Origin: Cepaea nemoralis
Lineage: Eukaryota; Mollusca; Gastropoda; Stylommatophora; Helicidae
Assembly (NCBI GenBank): GCA_014155875.1
Contig: JACEFZ010017425.1
Coordinates: 496,001 to 560,000 of the forward strand
Length of the DNA stretch: 64,000 nucleotides
Direction: 5' to 3'
The position numbers and the translations under genes were made by a program. Numbering within the stretch: position 1 is the stretch's first letter; the number at the start of each line of letters is the position of its first letter. This document shows positions 56,977-64,000 of this stretch, piece by piece. Below the pieces are notes generated by a model. That model had not been told where the DNA came from and ran no database searches. It saw only the letters and a program-made list of their open reading frames with translations.

Positions 56977-57083
<107 letters not shown>

Positions 57084-57084
57084 T

Positions 57085-58720
57085 TTGGGTGAAATTAGGC
57101 AAAACAAATTTCATATTTTGTTAACAAATTTTTTTTACTTTTCATAAGTTTTGGATGAAATATTTCTTTACTTGACCAAAAATTTTAACATTTGGTTAAC
57201 AAAATTTCCTACTTTTTATGGATTTGGTTGAAATTTGGTCAAACATTTCACATTTGGTTAACAAAGTTTCCTACTTTTTATGAGTTTTGTTTGAGATTTG
57301 GTCAAACTTTTCATATTTTGTTAACAAAATTTCCTATTTTTCATAAGTTGTGTTTGAAGTTTGGCCAAACTTTTCACATCTGGACAACAACATTTTCCAC
57401 TTTTCATAAGTTTGGGTGAGATATTTATAAGTTTGGAACTTTGGTCACAATTTTTCACATTTGGTCAACAAAATTTCCTACTTTTTATGGATTTGGTTAA
57501 AATTTGGCCAAACTGTTCACATTTGATTAACAAAGTTTCCTACATTTTATGAGTTTTGTTTGAAATTTGGCTAAAGTTTTCATCACATTTTCCTACTTTT
57601 TATAAGTTTCGATGAACTTTGGCTAAACTTTTCACCTTTGGTTAACAAAGTTTCCTACTCTTTTTATGAGTTTGTTTGAAATTTGATCAAAATTTTCACA
57701 TCTGGACAACAAAATGTCTTTTTTTTCACAAGTTTTGGTAAGATATTTATAAGTTTGGTTGAACTTTGGCCACAATTTTTCACATTTGGTCAATAAAATT
57801 TCGTACATTTTATCGATTTGATTGAAATTTGGCCAAACTTTTCACATTTGGTCAACATAATTTCCTACTTTTTATGAGTTTTCTTTGAAATTTGGCCAAA
57901 CTTTACATATTTGGTGAAACAAGTTTCCCACGTTTTATGAGTTTTGGACGAAATGTGTCCAAACTGTTCACATTTGATTACCAAAGTTTCCTACCTTTTA
58001 TGAGCTTGTTTGAAATGTGGCCAAACTTTTCACATTTGGTTAACAAAGGCGTCCTACTTTTCATAAGTTTGGTTAAATTCGGCCAAAATTTTTCACTTTG
58101 GTTAACAAATCTTCCTACTGTTCATAAATTTAGTTGAAATTCGGTCAAACTTTTCACCTTTGGTTAACAAAGTGTCCTACATTTTTATAAGTTTAGTTGA
58201 AATGTGGCCACATTTTTTTTCATTTTGGTTAACAAACTTTCCTACTATTTATAAGTTTGACTGAGATTTTCATAAGTTTGGTTGAAATTTGCCAAATTTT
58301 TTACCTTTGGTTACCAAATGTTCCTACTTTTCATAAGTTTGGCTGGGATTTGAAATTTGTTTGAAATTTTGTTGAAATTTCAATACGTTTGGTTGAAATT
58401 TGGCAAAAACAATTTCATATTTTGTTAACAAAAAGTGTCCTATTTTTTATAGGTTTGGTTGAAATTTGGCTACACTTCTCACATTTGGTTAAAAAATTTT
58501 CTTACTTGACCAGTATTTTTGCCATCTGGTTAACAAATGTTCCTACTTTTCATAAATTTGATTGAAATGTGGCCAAATATTTTTCCTTTTAGGTAACAGC
58601 TTTTCCTACTTTCTGCAAAGTTTCCTACTTTTCATAAGTTTGGTTGAGATATTTCAGACTATGGTCAACAGTTTTTCCTACTTTGGTTAACCCGTTTCTT
58701 GAATTTGTCATCAATATGTA
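57085..58720 (+). repeat. 62-bp AT-rich repeat array, right arm
   Basis: About 25 copies with tttcctactttttatgagtt and ttcacatttggttaacaaag; spacing measured at 57207, 57268, 57329 and 57391 is 61-62 bases. It leads directly into the shared 3' end of the right-arm cassette. Confidence 0.85.
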
Positions 58721-58930
58721 TTATTCTCTCACCACCTGTCAACTACATACACCGTAAACACTAAAAATTCAACAACAAAGACGTAATTATAATATATGCC
58801 TGTTTATTTTACAGTATTTCAGTACATTTTACAGCATTTCAGTACATTTTACAAGAATAAAAATGCATAATGTCATTATGCGAAATGAATGATGCGATAT
58901 GAGCTGGTATACATAGTATTATCACAACAT

Positions 58931-58936
58931 TTTATT
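58931..58936 (-). terminator. Poly(A) signal AATAAA, right arm
   Basis: Minus-strand AATAAA at the place matching 54674-54679 of the left arm. Confidence 0.55.
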
Positions 58937-58999
58937 TTCACATACAGAGCTATACACATTGTATGTTGTTTCTGAGTTTCTTCACACCATTGTCTGAGT

Positions 59000-59596
59000 A
59001 GGTTGGTTTTTCCGGCCGGTAGCCTGGTATGTATATGTCACTTGGCATGTAGTCATAAGACTGGTCTCCTACTTGGTGGGCTGACATCTGAGTATTGTAG
59101 ACAACCAAGACACCAAGCATCTGAGTGTCGGCACATCAAACATCTGGCTATTGGGCTCATCACACATCTGGTTGCTGGGGTCATCACACATCTGACTGTA
59201 GCTGGGTTGAAAACTGGTGGTATAGTATGAGTCTACTTGGTGGCTTCGTTTAGTACCCTGTTTGACTTGAGTACTGTCTTGAGTGTGTTGGACTTGATTG
59301 CTTCGGTTGGTGTCTTGTTGCACATCAAACAGCTGGCTATTGGGCTCATCACATATCTGGTTGCTGGGGACATCACACATCTGAGTGTAGCTGGGTTGAA
59401 AACCGGCGGTATAGTATGTGTCTACTTGGTGGTTTCGTTTAGAACCTTGATTGACTTGAGCACTGCCTTGCGTGTTTTGACTTGCTTGCTTCGGTTAGTA
59501 CCCTGATTTGACATGTGCACTGACTTGATTGTTTTGGTAACTGACTAGCTTGCTTCTGTTAGTGGCTTGTTTGAGTTCGTTACTGACTTGGTTAAC
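59000..59596 (-). pseudogene. Right-arm Q/N-rich tail, cut off by a nonsense codon
   Basis: Continues the PC4-like gene after a stop at 59597-59599: the codon CAA of the left arm (LNQVNQ) is TAA here. The minus-strand frame at 59380-59069 reads NQICDEPNSQLFDVQQDTNR and SQMCDDPSNQMCDEPNSQMF, then shifts and loses the common C-terminus. A frameshift also lies around 59495. Confidence 0.6.
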
Positions 59597-59860
59597 TTAA
59601 TTGAGTCTGTCAAAGTCAGCTAGGATCTCGAGCTGCATAGCGATCATCTGTTCATATTCTTGACGAGTAAGAGTCATTCCAATCTTAGTAGGAAACTTCT
59701 TGTCAGATTCACCGAAGAATCTACGGATCTGTAAAGTGCTCGTGCCTCTGTAGGATGAGACAAACTGGACATTATCACCACCGCCCACTGGTCTAATAGT
59801 CTCACCACTACTAGTCATGTAGACCCAGTTAGCAGGCACAGTCTTGAGGTCTGTAGTCAT
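59597..59860 (-). CDS. PC4-like single-stranded-DNA-binding domain protein
   Basis: 87 residues starting MTTDLKTVPANWVYM. The middle reads FVSSYRGTSTLQIRRFFGES and FPTKIGMTLTRQEYEQM. This fits the PC4/Sub1 pattern: a strand of the type I-R-x-[FY]-[FY], a basic P-[TG]-K-x-G turn, [ML]-[ST]-L, then a helix. PC4 proteins bind single-stranded DNA and assist transcription; PC4-like proteins occur in several DNA virus and transposon genomes. Family assignment is by eye. A TATATAAA box (59898-59905) lies 38 nt upstream of the ATG, so this gene has its own promoter. The stop is a nonsense change relative to the left arm, so the native protein was longer. Confidence 0.55.
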   Translation of the reverse strand: MTTDLKTVPANWVYMTSSGETIRPVGGGDNVQFVSSYRGTSTLQIRRFFGESDKKFPTKIGMTLTRQEYEQMIAMQLEILADFDRLN

Positions 59861-59897
59861 CTTCGGATCACAATGCTGGAATGATACCAGCCTCGGG

Positions 59898-59905
59898 TTT
59901 ATATA
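59898..59905 (-). promoter_or_regulatory. TATA box of the PC4-like gene
   Basis: Minus-strand TATATAAA, 38 nt before the ATG at 59860. The left arm lacks this box because of its deletion. Confidence 0.6.
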
Positions 59906-60288
59906 CTAGTTTTTTAGCCACGCGTAAAACCGGTTTCAGACAGTTTCTTAGGTCAAGCGGCTCAGATTACGCTGACGCGGCTGTCCGTATGGCGCGACTA
60001 AGCGCTCTACTACCCGCTCGTTGACCCTTGCATGTTTGAGCTGGGTTGGGGAATGAGGGTTATGCTCGCCCTATGACCTCTCACCATGATGAAATAGATA
60101 GCGTAGAGGTCGCAGTGTTACTTGTGTTGTAGTCACTGTGAGTTATGGTCTGTGAAGACAGAATAACAATGATATACATATACAGTCTCCTCACAGCCAA
60201 AGTAGTTTTTCTTCGTATTCAGGACTGGTCAGCTATTGAAGACATGACTGTAAGTATATTACATCCATCTTGTTTTTATGTAGGTGGT
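59906..60288. other. Intergenic region between the two right-arm genes
   Basis: About 380 bp, absent from the left arm. No gene seen. The plus-strand stretch 59940-60010 is GC-rich compared with its surroundings (gacgcggctgtccgtatggc). It may hold the end of the upstream transcript and the promoter of the PC4-like gene. Confidence 0.5.
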
Positions 60289-61075
60289 TTAATAATCGTC
60301 ATCTAGTGTGGATTGACTAAAGGTTAAGGATGTCGGTGACGCTGATCGCTCCACGTTGGATGGGTATGGTTCCGACGTACCCTGCTGGCGATTATAGTCG
60401 AGGATGCATTCCTCAATTCTATTCAGGCTTAATGTGATTATTTCGTCTTTGGTGAAGTGTTGTTGTATCACATCCCGCAGTCGAACCGTTACTAGGTCCG
60501 CAAAGCTACCACCATCACCATAATCACAAGCATGACTGAATGGATTCTCGGCTTCTTGATTGTGTGGGATATTAAGACACGCCATGCAATAGCTGTTTGG
60601 GTCTGCTCTTAGTATGCTCCACAGTTTGCTACTTATGTTTTCGTGGGCATCGGTATCTGTAAAAAGATAAGAATAAGGTACTTTACCAGCATTATAGTGA
60701 TACATATTATAAATGATAGCTCTGTATCTGACATGCACCCTCTGTTAAACAGTCATATATTACTATCGATAATGGGTATGTAGATCCCGCAAGACACTTT
60801 CACCTTCCCCTACGACTACACACTACTACCTATATTATTACGATACCACCATAGCGCTGTGTTTAAAAGTTCGAATGCCAGCTGTATTCCATGTAGTCCC
60901 AGCCTACCATAATATATGAAGAAATGTCTTGTCTCTTCAGTTATATGCGTCTAGCGCCATATATCCCTTTATTATACTAGTATTGTTAGGTTAACTGTAT
61001 GCCTATTTGGAGAACCACATCTAAACTGTGAAAGATTTATCAAAAAGCCAACTTACCATTAGCGGCTTGCCACAT
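60289..61075 (-). CDS. Right-arm spliced gene of unknown function
   Basis: Exon 1 is 61075-61057 (MWQAAN plus one base), the intron is 61056-60657 (GTAAGT ... TTTTTACAG) and exon 2 is 60656-60289. The spliced product is about 129 residues: DTDAHENISSKLWSILRADP, CMACLNIPHNQEAENPFSHA, CDYGDGGSFADLVTVRLRDV, KDEIITLSLNRIEE, ending FSQSTLDDDY. A pair of Cys in CMAC and the later Cys-Asp suggest possible metal binding, but no family is recognised. The same exon structure in both arms and in V1 supports a real gene. This copy appears undamaged. Confidence 0.65.
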
Positions 61076-61480
61076 GTTGATCTGGTTGCTGCTCACAGAG
61101 ACCGGTACTTCTATTCCACGAATGCTGGCCGATTTAAAACGCTATTTGCTGACGTAGAATGACTTAGCAGAATATTATGCACTATCTGGTCATGTGACCG
61201 GGTGCGACTCAATCTTTGAGTGGTTAAGTCATTAGTCACGTGTTTCAGTTGTATCCCATAAGACACGTTACCGGATACAGCGCCATCTTTTATCGGTTTT
61301 AGCCACTTGGTCTGGTTTCTCTATTACTACGTTTGATCGGATGCGACGCCATCGTTGACCACTTGTAGCCAGTGAGCACGTGGTCTGGTTGTAATCATTA
61401 CACATGCGACCGGAAGCAGCGCCGTATTTCATCGGATGTGCCATTACCCGTGTGTATCGTTATGCGGTCATTACGCTCTG
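61076..61480 (-). promoter_or_regulatory. Right-arm promoter region
   Basis: On the minus strand a TATA-like TTTAAA (61138-61133) lies about 58 nt before the ATG, where the left arm has TATAAG. Further upstream are the same ACGTG and ATGGCG words in diverged form (plus strand: agtcacgtgtttc at 61234, gagcacgtggtc at 61374, cagcgccatctt at 61278). Sequence similarity to V1 continues to about 61730. Confidence 0.55.
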
Positions 61481-61734
61481 AGTTATCCTCCGGTTTTCCC
61501 TAAAGACATGTCTGAACACGTTCACCCCCACCGACATAGCCCCGCGGTGAGTTATCCCGGCGGATACCTTCAGATCAGCCACCTATGAGTTCAATCTTTA
61601 GACTTTAATATGAGTCTTACCCTCTGGCTATTATCAAGGAACGGACGTATTTATCTATTACCGCCCCACCCGACCACCATTAACAATGATCAGAAGCACC
61701 TATCTAACCTTTCCTCCACTCACAAACCCCTTAC

Positions 61735-62890
61735 CAATGAATCTCAATAAGCCATACTCGCTACATCCGATAATACCGGCCATCTTTACCTTTTTAATGT
61801 TTTCATTTGAAGCCTATGTGATGATAGTGTATAGGCCACTACGACACTCTACAGACCACTAATAACCGCTACCCACCCCTTACCAATGAATTTCACTAAG
61901 TTATACCCGCTATCATCAATAATATCGGCCATTTTTACTTTCTAAGGGTTTCATTTGTAACTTGTGTGATGATAGTGTATAGGCCACTACGACATTCTAC
62001 ATACCCTAATAACTGCTACCCACCTTTACCAATGAATTTCACTAAGCTGTACCCGCTGCAATCAATATTATCGGTCATTTTTACTTTTTAAGGTTTTCAT
62101 TTATATCCTTGTGATGATAGTGTTTACACCACAATGACACTCTACGGACAACTAATAACCACTACCCACCCCTTACCATCGAATTTCACTAAGCTATGCG
62201 CGCTAAAATCAATAATAGCGGTCATGTTTACTTTTTAAGGTTTTCATTTGTCACCTGTATGATGATAGTGTATAGGTCACTACGACACACTACAGACCAC
62301 TAATAGCCGCTACCTGCCCCTTACCAACGAATTTCACTAAGTTATACGACCTATAGTCTATAACACTGACCATCTTCACTTTTTAAGGTTTTCATTTGTA
62401 ACCCATATGCTGATAGTGTTTACAAATACTACGACCTCCACGCACCACTAATAACCGCTACCCAACCCTTACCAACGAATTTCACTAAGCTATACCCGCT
62501 AAAATCAATAATATGAGCCATTTTTACTTTTTAATGTTTTCATTTGTAAACCGTATGATGATAGTTTATTGGCCACTACAACCCGCTACAGATCACTAAT
62601 AGCCGCTACCCACCCCTCACCAACGAATTTCACTAAGCTATACCAGATAAATCATTAATATCGGCCATCTTTATTTTTTGAGGTTCTCATTTGTAACCTT
62701 ATGAGGATAGTGAATAAGCCACTATGACCCTCTTCAGACCACTAATAACCGCTACCCACCACTTACCATCAAGTTTCACTAAGATATACCCACTAAAATC
62801 AATAATATCGGCGATCTTCACTTTTTCAGGTTTTTATATGTAAGCCTATGATGATAGTGTTTACACTACTACGACCCTCTACAGATCATA
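61735..62890 (+). repeat. 148-bp satellite, about eight units
   Basis: The word gaatttcactaag and its variants start at 61739, 61888, 62033, 62181, 62329, 62477, 62625 and about 62771, spacings 149, 145, 148, 148, 148, 148 and 146. Each unit also holds ttactttttaaggttttcat and gtatgatgatagtgtatagg. No coding potential. Confidence 0.92.
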
Positions 62891-63486
62891 TATCTGCCAT
62901 ATTTACATTCTTATATATTACGATTTTCATATGACACCTGTCATTACCCTAGGTTCGAACCACCTAGCCCTACCCCACACGTCAATACCCGTGCTTCACC
63001 CCTGATCCCCCATCCTTACGCCAGCCCGCCCCTAGACCACCCCGAGGAAATGCACTGTAACCCTAAGCCTTACACAGCACCAATCGAATTATGATATATT
63101 TCATGCCCGACCCAGTACAGACAAAGAAAGAAGACGAGAAAAAAAGAAACAGAGGTGGAGGAGCACTGTACCTAAATAGCATCACTAGTATGATGATAGT
63201 TTTCTAAGCCCCGGTCCGCTGCAATCAATAATACCACCAAATATAAAATTTTTAAAGATACAAAATTTATCACACTTAAAGGGGAGTAACAGTGCAAAAA
63301 TACGTTCGATTATTTATTCATGGGTTGCATCCCGTGAAAATGTGGTCGCCAGTGGATCCGCTTTTTGACGTCATCACGATGAATCATAACTTTTTATATA
63401 GTAAAATACTACGTCACCAGGCAGATCTGGATCCATATTTAAGACTTAGTTTGCGCCTGACATGCTACTTATGTTGTCTATATATG
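62891..63486. other. Unassigned sequence
   Basis: No gene recognised. taggttcgaacc at 62951 resembles a pol III B box but no A box is in range. 63000-63060 is C-rich. The frame at 63292-63492 shows no family features. Confidence 0.45.
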
Positions 63487-63770
63487 TTATGAAAAAGAGA
63501 GGGCAATTATGGATAACCGACGAAATCTTGAGCAAAATGACTCAAAGAAATAAAGCAAAGAACACTATAGAATATATATTAATAGACAGAGAAATACACA
63601 ACATGTTGCCAAAGAAGAATAGTTGCAGAAAAAATGGAAAGAAATAGAGTATCATGAAATAAAACACAACTCGAAAGAATTGCATAAGAATATAAAAAGA
63701 TTTACAAAGAAGAAAAATTATATAATAGGGGAAAAAGAGGGGAAAAAATGTAGAAATGGTACTTCAATTT
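63487..63770 (+). pseudogene. LINE fragment between endonuclease and RT
   Basis: The frame KRGQLWITDEILSKMTQRNK followed, after a shift at about 63620, by KKWKEIEYHEIKHNSKELHK and IKRFTKKKN. The pattern (W-[IL]-T-x-E-I-L, ERR-AK-like, then a Lys-rich helix) is typical of the linker before RT in LINEs of the LINE C type. Nothing of RT follows, so it is a small scrap. Confidence 0.6.
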
Positions 63771-64000
63771 TAATTCACCGCAACAAAGAAGAATCCCTTC
63801 GAGCCTCATTTGCATCGGCCCGGCAATCATTTTCCGGTTTAGTGTTTGGTGGACTGCTAAACCGATCGATGGATGTTTTTAAGTTTTTGGGCCCGTAGGG
63901 CCCTCACTGTCGAACTCCGTAGCTCCAGCGACGACCCTCGGGAGTCTCCGAAAAAATGCACTCGTGAAATGAAGGACGCGGCCCGGAATCGAACATACAA
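63771..64000. other. Right edge; possible tRNA-derived SINE on the minus strand
   Basis: On the minus strand the last bases read TGTTCGATTCCGGGCCGC (63995-63978), close to the pol III B-box consensus GGTTCGANTCC. An A box would lie beyond the window. gggcccgtagggccc (63888-63902) is a short palindrome. Too little is present to call a tRNA or a SINE. Confidence 0.3.

Noticed and set aside
62940..62965. taggttcgaacc as a tRNA T-loop
   Set aside because: It is a short palindrome without an A box or acceptor stem nearby.

Overview
This is a gene-poor, repeat-dense stretch of an invertebrate animal nuclear genome. The evidence for a eukaryote is GT-AG introns, TATA boxes, long microsatellites, and layered LTR and non-LTR retrotransposons. 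I cannot name the species. The mix of gypsy, Gmr1-like, EN-RT-RNaseH LINE, Maverick-like and hammerhead-ribozyme repeats fits a marine invertebrate or an arthropod, and that is inference only. I see no intact host gene; the only host-like coding trace is a thioredoxin-fold (PDI-like) fragment near 36.4 kb.

Layout. 1-5062: gypsy element A (minus), cut by the window edge. 5063-6095: tandem units carrying three hammerhead ribozymes. 6096-8943 and 18083-20630: an array of about 108 bp (36 codons) split by gypsy element B (8944-18082, minus). 20631-20890: start of an AT-rich 62-bp repeat. 20891-23680: a decayed virus-like cassette (V1) with a Maverick/Polinton-type penton-like protein and a small membrane protein. 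24257-35110: one LINE (minus) into which a microsatellite-rich short element (24378-25789) and a complete LTR element (26440-34160, 5-bp target duplication) are nested. 35115-36546: a second LINE fragment and the PDI-like fragment. 36547-49330: more 108-bp repeat, in both orientations, cut by three LINEs (D, E, F). 49331-52560: 62-bp repeats and a 5'-truncated LINE (G) with an intact RT-RNaseH frame. 52736-61480: a giant imperfect palindrome whose two arms each carry a virus-like cassette. 61735-62890: a 148-bp satellite. 63487-63770: another LINE scrap.

The most interesting content is the three-copy virus-like family. V1 and both palindrome arms share a promoter with E-box-like and ATGGCG motifs, a TATA box about 60 nt before a 19-nt first coding exon, a conserved GTAAGT donor, and a common 3' end with a poly(A) signal. 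They differ in the cargo between these ends: penton-like plus membrane protein in V1, an unknown protein plus a PC4-like single-stranded-DNA-binding domain with a Q/N-rich tail in the arms. In the left arm a deletion removed the second promoter and fused the two genes in frame.

All element boundaries were read by eye; those written as approximate may be off by tens of bases. No database search was possible.
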